In this document: one piece after another, positions 45,636-54,591 of the stretch
Position numbering within the stretch: position 1 is the stretch's first letter
Layout of the letters: each line of letters starts with the position of its first letter
Made by a program: the position numbers and the translations under genes
Notes under the pieces: model-generated
What the model saw: only the letters and a program-made list of their open reading frames with translations
Told to the model about the DNA's origin: nothing
Database searches by the model: none
Assembly (NCBI RefSeq): GCF_022919115.1
Contig: NZ_CP095072.1
Location: forward strand, 4,340,001-4,404,000
Direction: 5' to 3'
From: Gracilibacillus caseinilyticus
GTDB lineage: Bacteria > Bacillota > Bacilli > Bacillales > Amphibacillaceae
Length of the DNA: 64,000 nt

Positions 45636-46676
45636 CTATATACTTTTTGATTGCCTTTCGATCTGACGAATGATCTGTATCGCGTTTAGCCACTTTGTCA
45701 TAGCACATGATTTCTTATAGAACATATTATTGTCCAGTTTAACAATTGGTTTCTGTAGCAGTTCCGCTTCATGTCTCATCGATAATGGCTGATTCCATTC
45801 GATATAAAGATCAGATAATTGTACATACGGATATAGATTTGCTTTTTGACCGATAAAGATAAATTGCTCCAGGATCTGATATGTTGCTAAGTGCTGGCGA
45901 AGTAATGACTCAAATTGGTTATCCCCATATATATACCATATGAGCTGTTTTTGTATTTTAAACATTCTATAGCAAAAATAACTGAATTGTTTCACTTGCC
46001 AGCAGCTTTCGAAATTATTTGGAATCAGCAGTTTTATACCCTTGCTCTGTACTGACAGCTTCTCAAGATTGGCAACAGCCGACAATGATTCAGGATAATA
46101 TGAATCGTTGTAATAACTGCAATTGTGCAATTCTTTCTCCTTCCGATCGTGATAACAAGACAAGGAAGGAGTATAAAGACGATCTTGTATGCGCAGAACA
46201 GGAAGAGAGCCCTGCCTATATTCAAGCTTCCGAACAGGTTCATAGTATATTTTTTTCTGTGCGGTCACAAGTTGGTCGATATAAAAAGCTGTAAGTCCAC
46301 CTGACAGACTGATAGCTTCATCAAATGTTTCCTGTATCGGTGCGAGTTTATCTTTCACGTACTGCCAATACAAAAGGGCTAAAGATGGGAAATTATATTG
46401 TGCCTTTCGGATATGTGCAGGAATGGATATGGCTCTCGACAAGAAATGCCAATCTTTTTCTTCAGCAGTCCATTCGGCAGATTCGGTCAACACATAGTGC
46501 AGAGGAGTCAACAGATGTCCGATCTTTCGTAATGCTAATTGCAACTCTGGATGGTTCGCCAAAAGCTTAAAATATATCTTCGCTCCTGAAACAGTATGGC
46601 GACGAATCAGATATAATTGGTGCTCGATGGATAGCCCAGGGTCTAATGGATCAATGATAATTAATATCCTTGTCAT
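45636..46676 (-). CDS. Putative glycosyltransferase-like protein in exopolysaccharide-like cluster
   Basis: The start is ATG 46676 behind AAGGGGAAG. 346 residues, cytoplasmic. A GT-B-like layout is suggested by an N-terminal Rossmann-like half (ILIIIDPLDPGLSIEHQLYL) and a C-terminal half with IKLLIPNNFESCW, LIWYIYGDNQFESLL, FIFIGQKANLYPYVQLSDLYIEWNQP and AELLQKPIVKLDN. That pattern is the donor-binding part of GT4 enzymes with the usual E-x7-E Glu residues poorly kept. It may be a degenerate or accessory glycosyltransferase. It starts 22 bases after the SinR-like gene. Confidence 0.55.
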   Translation of the reverse strand: MTRILIIIDPLDPGLSIEHQLYLIRRHTVSGAKIYFKLLANHPELQLALRKIGHLLTPLHYVLTESAEWTAEEKDWHFLSRAISIPAHIRKAQYNFPSLALLYWQYVKDKLAPIQETFDEAISLSGGLTAFYIDQLVTAQKKIYYEPVRKLEYRQGSLPVLRIQDRLYTPSLSCYHDRKEKELHNCSYYNDSYYPESLSAVANLEKLSVQSKGIKLLIPNNFESCWQVKQFSYFCYRMFKIQKQLIWYIYGDNQFESLLRQHLATYQILEQFIFIGQKANLYPYVQLSDLYIEWNQPLSMRHEAELLQKPIVKLDNNMFYKKSCAMTKWLNAIQIIRQIERQSKSI

Positions 46677-46697
46677 TTTATCTTCCCCTTCTGCCAT

Positions 46698-47036
46698 TTA
46701 TTTTTTCTCTTTTTGACCGCTTTGCCATTTGATAAATTCAAAAACAATCCGATATTCCTCAAAATCTGAAGAAGTAATGCCTAATTCTTCAAATTTACAG
46801 ATAAAGCGCTGCCACTTAAGATCGTCTTTCATACGTGTCTTTTCCTCATCTAATAAAGTAATCATGTCAACATCAAGTACCTCTGCTAATTTCTCAATAA
46901 TATGTATGGATGGGTTATCATTAAGGTTGCGTTCAATATTACTTAAATATGATTTGGATATATCGGCTCTTTCCGCCAATTCGGATAATGTTAAGTTTTT
47001 CTTCTTTCTAATACGATTTATATTCGTCCCTATCAT
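46698..47036 (-). CDS. SinR-like biofilm regulator
   Basis: 112 residues. XRE helix-turn-helix (about 5-60): INRIRKKKNLTLSELAERA, ISKSYLSNIERNLNDNPSI, and EKLAEVLDVDMITLLDEE, which matches Bacillus SinR block by block. The C-terminus FEELGITSSDFEEYRIVFEF ending KWQSGQKEKK corresponds to SinR's tetramerisation part, also the binding surface for SinI. SinR represses matrix exopolysaccharide operons in Bacillus. Here the gene sits between two glycosyltransferase-like genes of such a cluster, not next to a sinI gene; no SinI-like frame was seen. Confidence 0.85.
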   Translation of the reverse strand: MIGTNINRIRKKKNLTLSELAERADISKSYLSNIERNLNDNPSIHIIEKLAEVLDVDMITLLDEEKTRMKDDLKWQRFICKFEELGITSSDFEEYRIVFEFIKWQSGQKEKK

Positions 47037-47056
47037 CTATACAACCTCAACTCCTC

Positions 47057-48178
47057 TTAGATTCCTTGATCACGAAGCTCCAAGTAGGTTTCCTCCGTTT
47101 GTCTGGCAACTGTTTGAATGTCGAGACCTTTCTTTTTTAGGATCGTTATATCTGTTGGTTTGCGATATTGCTTTTCATAAATGGCATGGATGGACTCCAG
47201 CCATCGAGCTTTATCATGCAACGGGATAAATTCGATTAACTCATTGCCTAAATCTATTTCTTCGGAAATACGATCACTGGCGAGGATTGGTATTCCAGCA
47301 TATTGAGTTTTTACAAGCGAAGTCGGAAATCCATCATGGAGGGAGGGATAAACTACGACGTCGAATGCATGGATCCACTTATCGGCATTTCCCTTCCAGT
47401 CGATTACTTCGACAAAATCCTGTAAACGATATTGTTTAATTCTTTCTGTTATCGCTCCCTTTAATGAACCATCCCCTATTAAAATCAGCTTCGTCTGAGG
47501 AATTCGTCGCCTAAATCCTACAAAAAGATCGAGTAGAAAGGCATGATTTTTTTGTTGGCTTAATGCGCCTGCATGACCAATGACAAAATCATGCTGTTTG
47601 ACTTTTAATGCTTCACGCACTTGTTTTCTTACTGAAGCAGAAATAGAGATTTGATCTAAGTCAAGTGCATTGTGAATAATACTGGTTTGTTTGGCCTTAT
47701 GCTTAAATAACCACTTCGCCGCCTCAATCGAACAGGCAAAATAATCAGTTGCAAAGACCGTTACCAATGTTCCACTTAAGGAATAAAGCCATTTTTGCTG
47801 ACTATTCTCTTCCGCTCCTGTATTATGACTGTGCGCTATCCGAACCGGTATTCCTACTCGTTTAGCTTCTATTAAAGGAAACGTATTTAATTGGTCCAAG
47901 TGACAGTGCATCACAATATAAAAACGGTGACCTTTAAAAAATTGACGTAAGCTCTTCTGGTATTCTTTCCAGCCCACTTCATTTAGCGACGATATCCGGT
48001 AGAGATGCCCTCCCAATCTCCGAACTTCTTCGTCAAACTCACCTTCCATCATAGTTAAAAAATCAAATTGTACTTTATTTCGGTCAATGTTACGATACAC
48101 ATTCAAAATCATTGTTGCTGTTTCACCGCGATCAAGCTGATCAACTACGTGAAGAATTCGCAAAGCATTCTCCATCAT
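47057..48178 (-). CDS. GT4-family glycosyltransferase (exopolysaccharide)
   Basis: 373 residues, cytoplasmic. GT-B fold: N-terminal acceptor half (ILHVVDQLDRGETATMILN, HCHLDQLNTFPLIEAKRVG, IAHSHNT) and C-terminal donor half (FVIGHAGALSQQKNH, LILIGDGSLKGAI, VVVYPSLHDGFPTSLVKTQYAG, in which the E-x7-E motif is changed to D-G-F-P...). The closest pattern is EpsF-type enzymes of Firmicutes matrix operons. It lies 20 bases before the SinR-like gene and after the chain-length-like gene, in one operon. Confidence 0.85.
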   Translation of the reverse strand: MMENALRILHVVDQLDRGETATMILNVYRNIDRNKVQFDFLTMMEGEFDEEVRRLGGHLYRISSLNEVGWKEYQKSLRQFFKGHRFYIVMHCHLDQLNTFPLIEAKRVGIPVRIAHSHNTGAEENSQQKWLYSLSGTLVTVFATDYFACSIEAAKWLFKHKAKQTSIIHNALDLDQISISASVRKQVREALKVKQHDFVIGHAGALSQQKNHAFLLDLFVGFRRRIPQTKLILIGDGSLKGAITERIKQYRLQDFVEVIDWKGNADKWIHAFDVVVYPSLHDGFPTSLVKTQYAGIPILASDRISEEIDLGNELIEFIPLHDKARWLESIHAIYEKQYRKPTDITILKKKGLDIQTVARQTEETYLELRDQGI

Positions 48179-48239
48179 CTCTTCTTTCTCCCCATTTCCA
48201 ATATAATTTCGTTCATTTTAAAGAACATTCATTTAAAAA

Positions 48240-48704
48240 TTATGGTGCTGACTTAAGATCAACATCCTTCGCAGCACTCGATATTAATTGTACGCTTTCA
48301 ATATTCAATACTGCAGCAAGATCGTTTTTTGCTAAACGTGCTAGTGTATTAGCGATTAACCGTGACTGATAGCTTTTGTTATCTGTTACCGATATCCGGA
48401 CGACTTGTGCGTCGGCCACTATTTGAATGGATACCTTGTCTTCTAGCTCATGAATCGAATAAGGTAGCTGCAGTTCCTTGACTAATTTGTTCAGCATAGG
48501 TTGATCCGACATCATGACAGCAAGATCACTAATTGCCTCTGAATCGTCTGATTTCACCAATATTCTTGCTGAAGATTGGTGTAACGGTGAGGCTGATTCT
48601 TCATGCCAAGCAAGACCAAGCCACAGCAAAATTAATAACGAAAAGGCTAGAACCGAATATTGAAAACGTCTTTTATTATGTCGTACTCTTTTTTTCCTAC
48701 TCAT
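48240..48704 (-). CDS. Short Wzz/capsule chain-length-determinant-like membrane protein
   Basis: I use ATG 48704 (GTGAGG upstream), giving 154 residues. A very basic N-terminus (RKKRVRHNKRR), one membrane helix (about 17-36), then an outside alpha/beta region with SARILVKSDD, VVRISVTDNKSYQSRLIANTLARL and LNIESVQLISSA. These are the patterns of the Wzz domain of EpsA/CapA-type tyrosine-kinase modulators. The second membrane helix and kinase-activating tail are absent, so it is a shortened version. First gene of the small cluster. Confidence 0.6.
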   Translation of the reverse strand: MSRKKRVRHNKRRFQYSVLAFSLLILLWLGLAWHEESASPLHQSSARILVKSDDSEAISDLAVMMSDQPMLNKLVKELQLPYSIHELEDKVSIQIVADAQVVRISVTDNKSYQSRLIANTLARLAKNDLAAVLNIESVQLISSAAKDVDLKSAP

Positions 48705-48944
48705 CTTATGTATCCTCACCAAATTCATTATAACGAACAATATATGCAAACAAAAACCGCTCAATAACAACCAAAAGGAACTTTATAAAGAACGTATTTT
48801 TATACTCTCATGATTTTATTAGATTGTCAACACCTATTTCTTATGATTAAAGTGCAGAATAACCCCTTCGTTATTCTTCTATAATCACCATTCTTCGACG
48901 ATATAACCAGCCACCGTTTTGAAAGTGACGATTTTTTCTATTCT

Positions 48945-49096
48945 AAAAGGATGTTCAAAAATTCCGGGAAAAATCGCTGTGAACTTCTGCGTTGGCTTGC
49001 TTCTCCGTCCCTCATGTATGGATAAGCATACATTCCGGTACTCGAAGCTAAGCCGCTTGAATTTCTTTGCGCTTTTTGTCCTCCTTTTTTAACACG
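48945..49096. repeat. Second repeat-like intergenic element
   Basis: From AAAAGGATGTTCAAAAATTCC (48945 on, quoted to 20: AAAAGGATGTTCAAAAATTC) to CCTCCTTTTTTAACACG. It includes CATGTATGGATAAGCATACATTCCGGTACTCGAAGC. I recall near-identical segments, often misannotated as a 60-residue protein, in many Bacillaceae genomes. Only one copy lies in this window, so repeat status rests on memory. Confidence 0.45.
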
Positions 49097-49110
49097 CACT
49101 CTAAAATTAA

Positions 49111-49137
49111 AAAGAAGCCCCACCTTGGTGAAGCCTC
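49111..49137 (-). terminator. Terminator of the PL11 gene
   Basis: On the minus strand, GAGGCTTCACC and GGTGGGGCTTC form an 11-bp stem with G-U pairs, followed by TTTTTAA. It lies 13 bases after the PL11 stop. Confidence 0.8.
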
Positions 49138-49149
49138 TCCTTAAATTGC

Positions 49150-52100
49150 TTATTTATTTCTCTGTAATTTTCTTCGATAGAGATAGATCATTACGAAACC
49201 TCCAGCTATTAATACGAAACCAATTAGCAAGAAATTGAACAGATTTGTAGCTGTTTCTGGTAATGATGATGATTCATATTGGTCATCCACTCCTTGATTA
49301 CGATTGTCTGCAACCGTTTCTTCCTGAGTGTTGTCTGTATCAGCGTTAACAGTTTCATCGGTTATCTCGAATACACCATAGGTACTAAAATGCTCTACAG
49401 AACTTGTAAACTGATGATTGTCTGTATCATATTGACCTTTCAAATACGCTTCTTTCTTGCCAGCGTCATCAAGATAAACTAATCGCAAGGATTCTTCTGA
49501 AGAGACCTGTGCAGAGTCTACCTCAAAGGAAACGATCACAGGAGTACTTCCAAAGCTCTCGATTTCTTCTCCATCTACTACTAGTCTAAATGAAATCAAA
49601 TTGGATAATGCATCTTCATGCTGCTCTTTCAAGGTTAAATCTACATCTTGAAAGAAAAACTCAACTTCACTTCCTGATGACATAAGTTGCTTTGGCAGCA
49701 ATACACTTTCCTGTCCATTCGTAAGTTGAAGGTACGTATCTTTCTCCATACTTTCTATGAAGCTCGATTTGATATTAAAATAATCATTTGCTGTCTGAAA
49801 ATCATAGATATAATCTTGTTTTTCCGTTTGTCTGACATCATCAATGATATAATTTTCCTCTTCCAGCACTTCTAATTGATTAATCGCTTCTTCGAGCATA
49901 CTAACTGCCTGATCAATCTCTTGCTGTGTTTTTGCTTCTGTTAGTAATGCCTTCGCATTGGCGATAGCTTCTGTTAATATATCGAAGGAGGTATCACTAT
50001 ATACTTTCTCCACGTTCGTGTACCCTTTTGCAGAATACAACAATTCTTGTAAAACAGAAACATCTATTTGTGAAGAAATCGTTTCTTCCAGACTATTCAT
50101 CGCTTCTTGCAAGTTCGAGATAGCCTCGTCAATTTCCACTTGATGAATGGCAGTTTCCAATACGGTTTCTGCTTGTTCAATTGTATCAGATAGTAACGTA
50201 AAGCTTTCTTCGGTATATAATTGATCCACGTTATCGATTGATTTTGCTTCTGTTATAATAGCTTGCAGTTCCTTCGTCTCTAACACCTGCACTGGTTCTT
50301 TCAAGTTCTTCATCGCTTCTGTTAACGCGGTCACAGCATTCTCAACTTCTTCCTGTTTGACAGCAGAATCTAACAATTTTTCAGCATTCTCAATTGCCTG
50401 CTTCAAAACTATGAAACTCTCATCGCTGTATGATTGATCATCGTTTGTAATTTGCTTTGCTTTAGATAAAACATCTTCTAGTTCAGCTGTATCCAGTAAT
50501 GGGCTAACATAATAAATTTCTAAGCCATTTACACGCTCTGCTATTCCCAGATTCAACTGCCCATCCCTTACATGTGCATATGTTTCAAACTCTGCAAATT
50601 CTCCCTGTCCTGACGAGATCGCATCCTTGATTTTTGTTCCTTCTATTTTAAAGGTGGACCGGTTCGATGCTATATTGTCTCCACTAATGATTTTCAATCG
50701 ATATATCCCGTTTCGGACATCTACTTTAAACTGATAGTCTTCTCCTGTAACAAAGTCCCTGCGAACATCATCTGGTTCACCACGGTCTCTTACATCTACC
50801 TCTTGATCTAAACCATAGCCCAGCGCTTCCGTATATACTAACGAATTCGCTATTTGGATTTGCCCATACTGTACAGGGCTTGAGTCAGAGCCAAAATCAA
50901 ATTTACGTTGATAATCGGCTGCACTGACAACCTCTATGCCATTCACACGTGCCCATTCACCTTCAAAATACACATTTAACTGACCATCAGTTACTTCAAC
51001 CGTTTCCTCATATGTGACGAACTCTCCTGCTGCAGATCTCTCACCACCAAGTATCTCTCCCTTTTCTAATGTAAAACTGGTAGTATTCAAATCCTGTTCT
51101 GCACCAGTTATAATTCGTACATCATACGTTCCATCTTCTAAGTCCAGCATAAATTCTTTTTGATTGACAAGAATGAAATCGCGTAACAGATCATTTTCCT
51201 TTTCTTGATCACGAAAACCATCTGTGCCTTCTTTAAAACCATATCCCTTCTCTTCACTGTAAAGTAATTGATCGGAAACACGTTTGTATCCATTTGCCAG
51301 TGGTGAATCTTCTGAACCAAAATCAAAATAGTATCCTTCTCCCAGTTCGACTAATTCTTCGAGTTGATCAATGGTTTCCTGAAGTTTCTGGACGGCAACA
51401 TTCAGATCTGATTCAGTCACGAGTTTTTCAAGGTCTTGCTCTGCCTGATCAATCGCTTGCTGCAGAACCTGATAGGAGGTTTCCGTATAAGTATGATACT
51501 CATTAGAAACAGATTTTGCTTCTTTAATTAAAGAGATTAAGACAGATGTATCAATATCTGGTGCTTCTTCCTCGATATATTCTAATTGTGCTTTGTTAGG
51601 AACCTTGACTTTATCCCAGTCAATATCAGATGCCATATAAAAACTTGGGTAAGCCGGCTGATTATATCCAACATTTTGCCAAGCAATACCTGTCCGATAT
51701 TGGATATCATGCATCAATGTGTACATTTTACGGTTCGTTTCTTCCCTGTTAATAAAAATTCGCAATGCATTACTATCCGTTGTCCGCAATACTAGTTCTT
51801 CTCGCCAGTCACCAACAATATCAGCAACAAGGGATGGATTTCCTTTCGTACCATTATTCGTCCGCGAATTTTCAGCGGTTAGTTGTGTACCTTTCTCCAC
51901 ATCTTCTATTGTCACTGCTTCATCGCCTGAACCTTGAATGATTTGCGTTGCCATGTCTGCTGACCATTTAATATTCATATTCGTACCCGCACCGCTTGCA
52001 CCTATTACTTCCCCATCCGCAGAGCGTAAATCGGTAGCCCAAGTCTCCAAGCCTCGTTTTCCACGAACAATATCCCCTATCATGCCTCTTCCTGTATCAC

Positions 52101-53871
52101 GGCCTGTATATTCACCATAAATGACAACCCCATTCGCTGCATCTCTTAAAGCAAATCCATATGGGGCAGAACTGCTTCCTTCAAAAACAGAATAGATTTC
52201 TAAACCTTTACGATCAGGGTTAATATCTGCAACATGCAAAGCATCGCCATGCCCAAGTCTTGCTTCTTCACCAGGATTACTGCTTCCTTCCGGTAATGTA
52301 TCAAATGAACTGTATAATATGGAACCATCATGATCAATCGTGGCACCACCATAGACAATTTCTTGTTTACCATCGTCATCGACATCTGCCGTACTCAATT
52401 GGTGGTTACCTTGTGTTGTTAAAGAGGTATATTCTTCATTTCTGCCAGACATACCATGAGGACTATCGTTAAATGGATTAGTCATCGTCGGAAACCCGCT
52501 GTCAGCCGTCCATTTTTCTTCGATTGATGTACCATTAAAATCATAGGCTACTAATGCAGCTCTCGTATAATAACCACGAGCAAAAATGGCAGAAGGTGTT
52601 TTGCCATCCAGATAAGCAACACCCGCAAGAAAGCGATCCACTCGATTTCCTGGTTCAATCCGTGAATAAGCATAATCTCCCCACATTAAACCATCATCAT
52701 GACGGCTGGGGTTGTAATCTACCGTATCTAATTCCTTCCCTGTTTCACCATTAAATACCGTCAAATATTCAGGTCCTGTTAAGATAAAACCTTTAAAACT
52801 GCGAAGATCATTGCGCTCACTTCTTGACGGTGCATATTCGTCAAAAAAATAATCAGCTAATTCCCGTGCATCCTGATCTGATAATGGATACTGATAGGAT
52901 TTTTCGTCTTCTATTCCGAATGCTACTTCCAATGTTTTGGGCCAATTCCCTGCGACAACTTCTTCATGTTTATGCCAGCCTTTAAACATGTTGAGTACAT
53001 ATTCATAGTAATCCTCTGCACTCATACGATAATCATCTTGATGACTGTAGCCCGCTTCGACATCTGCTTCTGGCATCGTAATATATTCCTCACTGGCTGG
53101 TTCGTTGTTTTCATAATGAATTATTTTTGTACCGGGTGCCGTTTTAAACATGAGTTCAGATTTACCATTTCCATCAAAATCATAGACGAGAAACTGTGTG
53201 TAGTGAGCCCCAGAACGGATATTGACCCCTAAGTCGATACGATACAATAATTCGCCTTGAAATGTGTAGGTGTCGATATATGTGTTTCCTGTATATCCCT
53301 TTTGTGAAACATCCTTTGCATTAGATGGCTGCCATTTGACAACATATTCGTACTGCCCGTCCCCGTTCACATCACCCACACTAATATCGTTCGCATGATA
53401 TGTATAAGATTCTCCTGCGGGTGTAGTTCCAGCTTCCGGCTGTTGAAGAGGTAGATCATAATGCCCCTGCTCCCAAGCCATTACTTCTTTACTCTTCTCT
53501 GCTAATTCCTTGCCATCCTGTACCGGAACGACATAATAACGATCTTCTTTATTGCCTTCTTTGTCCGTGTAATTTGTACTTTTGGTTACTTCTGCGATTT
53601 TTTGATCATTTCGGTAAACGTGAAAATCTGTCCCGCGCAAACCATAGTCAGAATAGGCACTCACTTCCTCTGACAAAAGCCGCCAGCTTAAGAAAACCCC
53701 TTCGTCTGCAGGTATTGCGACTAAGCCCCTGTCCAATTTTTCCAATTGAATATTTCTTTCTGCGGCACTGACTTTGCCTGTATCATGTTGTTGGAATATA
53801 AAGAAAGTTGATGGATGAAGTAAACTAAGAAGCATAATAAATATGAGAAAAATAGCTAGTTTTTTCGGCAT
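49150..53871 (-). CDS. Wall-anchored PL11 rhamnogalacturonan lyase with FIVAR repeats
   Basis: 1573 residues; ATG after GGGAGGG. In order: signal peptide (1-37); PL11 eight-blade propeller (about 38-757) with GLRGTDFHVYRND, repeated calcium-type DxNGDGxxE loops (VGDVNGDGQYEYV, VYDFDGNGKSEL, TADVDDDGKQEIV), and HDIQYRTGIAWQNVGYNQP; FIVAR-like helical repeat (about 775-837); two malectin-like sandwiches (about 847-980, 987-1120), each opening FDFGS; three FIVAR-like repeats (about 1127-1333); a C-terminal sandwich ending EHFSTYGVF; a linker; LPETATN at 1537-1543, a membrane helix and RRK tail. It splits the rhamnogalacturonan I backbone outside the cell. Confidence 0.93.
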   Translation of the reverse strand: MPKKLAIFLIFIMLLSLLHPSTFFIFQQHDTGKVSAAERNIQLEKLDRGLVAIPADEGVFLSWRLLSEEVSAYSDYGLRGTDFHVYRNDQKIAEVTKSTNYTDKEGNKEDRYYVVPVQDGKELAEKSKEVMAWEQGHYDLPLQQPEAGTTPAGESYTYHANDISVGDVNGDGQYEYVVKWQPSNAKDVSQKGYTGNTYIDTYTFQGELLYRIDLGVNIRSGAHYTQFLVYDFDGNGKSELMFKTAPGTKIIHYENNEPASEEYITMPEADVEAGYSHQDDYRMSAEDYYEYVLNMFKGWHKHEEVVAGNWPKTLEVAFGIEDEKSYQYPLSDQDARELADYFFDEYAPSRSERNDLRSFKGFILTGPEYLTVFNGETGKELDTVDYNPSRHDDGLMWGDYAYSRIEPGNRVDRFLAGVAYLDGKTPSAIFARGYYTRAALVAYDFNGTSIEEKWTADSGFPTMTNPFNDSPHGMSGRNEEYTSLTTQGNHQLSTADVDDDGKQEIVYGGATIDHDGSILYSSFDTLPEGSSNPGEEARLGHGDALHVADINPDRKGLEIYSVFEGSSSAPYGFALRDAANGVVIYGEYTGRDTGRGMIGDIVRGKRGLETWATDLRSADGEVIGASGAGTNMNIKWSADMATQIIQGSGDEAVTIEDVEKGTQLTAENSRTNNGTKGNPSLVADIVGDWREELVLRTTDSNALRIFINREETNRKMYTLMHDIQYRTGIAWQNVGYNQPAYPSFYMASDIDWDKVKVPNKAQLEYIEEEAPDIDTSVLISLIKEAKSVSNEYHTYTETSYQVLQQAIDQAEQDLEKLVTESDLNVAVQKLQETIDQLEELVELGEGYYFDFGSEDSPLANGYKRVSDQLLYSEEKGYGFKEGTDGFRDQEKENDLLRDFILVNQKEFMLDLEDGTYDVRIITGAEQDLNTTSFTLEKGEILGGERSAAGEFVTYEETVEVTDGQLNVYFEGEWARVNGIEVVSAADYQRKFDFGSDSSPVQYGQIQIANSLVYTEALGYGLDQEVDVRDRGEPDDVRRDFVTGEDYQFKVDVRNGIYRLKIISGDNIASNRSTFKIEGTKIKDAISSGQGEFAEFETYAHVRDGQLNLGIAERVNGLEIYYVSPLLDTAELEDVLSKAKQITNDDQSYSDESFIVLKQAIENAEKLLDSAVKQEEVENAVTALTEAMKNLKEPVQVLETKELQAIITEAKSIDNVDQLYTEESFTLLSDTIEQAETVLETAIHQVEIDEAISNLQEAMNSLEETISSQIDVSVLQELLYSAKGYTNVEKVYSDTSFDILTEAIANAKALLTEAKTQQEIDQAVSMLEEAINQLEVLEEENYIIDDVRQTEKQDYIYDFQTANDYFNIKSSFIESMEKDTYLQLTNGQESVLLPKQLMSSGSEVEFFFQDVDLTLKEQHEDALSNLISFRLVVDGEEIESFGSTPVIVSFEVDSAQVSSEESLRLVYLDDAGKKEAYLKGQYDTDNHQFTSSVEHFSTYGVFEITDETVNADTDNTQEETVADNRNQGVDDQYESSSLPETATNLFNFLLIGFVLIAGGFVMIYLYRRKLQRNK

Positions 53872-53969
53872 ATAATCCCTCCCTATTTAGATAAAACGAC
53901 CATTAGAAACAGTGCTCCTCCTTCCTAAGCAGAAATTTATAATAGATATAGTGTTAAATACACCACTCA

Positions 53970-53983
53970 AAAAAACGCTTTCA
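53970..53983 (-). promoter_or_regulatory. cre-like site upstream of the PL11 gene
   Basis: TGAAAGCGTTTTTT on the minus strand matches the relaxed cre pattern except for one late base. It lies about 100 bases before the PL11 start codon. CcpA control would fit but the match is short. Confidence 0.4.
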
Positions 53984-54401
53984 TTTCAGGGTGTGCAGCT
54001 CTTATACAGAACTATCTATGGTGGGTGATCTTTCATTTACAGGAGTTAACAAAATTAGTGTGGATTTAACAGTAATCGTAAAACGGATATGCTAAAAAGT
54101 CAATGCTATTACGGAAAAATGAACATTTTAGTCAGTTTTATTCAAACCCTAAAGAACTTTTTTTAGGTAATTGTAACGAGGAATCTTTTCATAACTTTTG
54201 AGATGGCCGTGCTTATTTCCGGAACTATGACAGGTGTTTTTTATCAAGAACTTCGCTATCAAATCATTTCCTTTTCGTTTCATATACCCTTTAAACTCTC
54301 GATGTAATCCATATAACTTATGGAAGCCTGTCACTTTCTTTAAAAATTAGTAAACTTGATCATTTTTATTATGCTACCTCATGTCTTTGTTGTAGATCTA
54401 T

Positions 54402-54510
54402 ACACAAGCGCAAGCCAACCACGGAACGCGGAGTGGTTGCCGGAGCGATACCTTAGCACATCAATTATTTCAAAATAAGCACAAAGCTATTTTACATAAT
54501 CCATACTATA
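54402..54510. repeat. ITR-element fragment, copy E (right end)
   Basis: About 109 bp: AAGCCAACCACGGAACGCGG and GTGGTTGCCGGAGCGATACC, then the right end TTTTACATAATCCATACTATA-type sequence up to 54510. No left end is seen, so it is a decayed fragment. Confidence 0.75.
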
Positions 54511-54525
54511 AGAACCCTTTTCCTA

Positions 54526-54569
54526 CAAAAAAAGTCCTGTCCCTCAAGCATCGAGAAGGCAGGACTTTT
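54526..54569 (-). terminator. Terminator of the gene at 54592
   Basis: AAAAGTCCTG (54530-54539) pairs with CAGGACTTTT (54560-54569), followed on the minus strand by a T-run. Confidence 0.8.
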
Positions 54570-54591
54570 CAAATATTTATGTGTTTACTTC

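Larger units (their letters stand above)
53872..54591. other. Gene-free gap upstream of PL11
   Basis: It holds a cre-like site, an E copy of the ITR element and the terminator listed separately. A 61-codon frame at 54149-54334 (minus) has no ribosome site and no family. No convincing promoter boxes could be chosen for PL11. Confidence 0.5.

Noticed and set aside
48938..49123. 61-codon frame on the minus strand
   Set aside because: It is the usual false protein of the intergenic repeat; no ribosome site before it.
54149..54334. 61-codon basic frame on the minus strand, thought of as transposase remnant
   Set aside because: No ribosome site, no catalytic motif and no inverted ends; kept only as a note in the gap.
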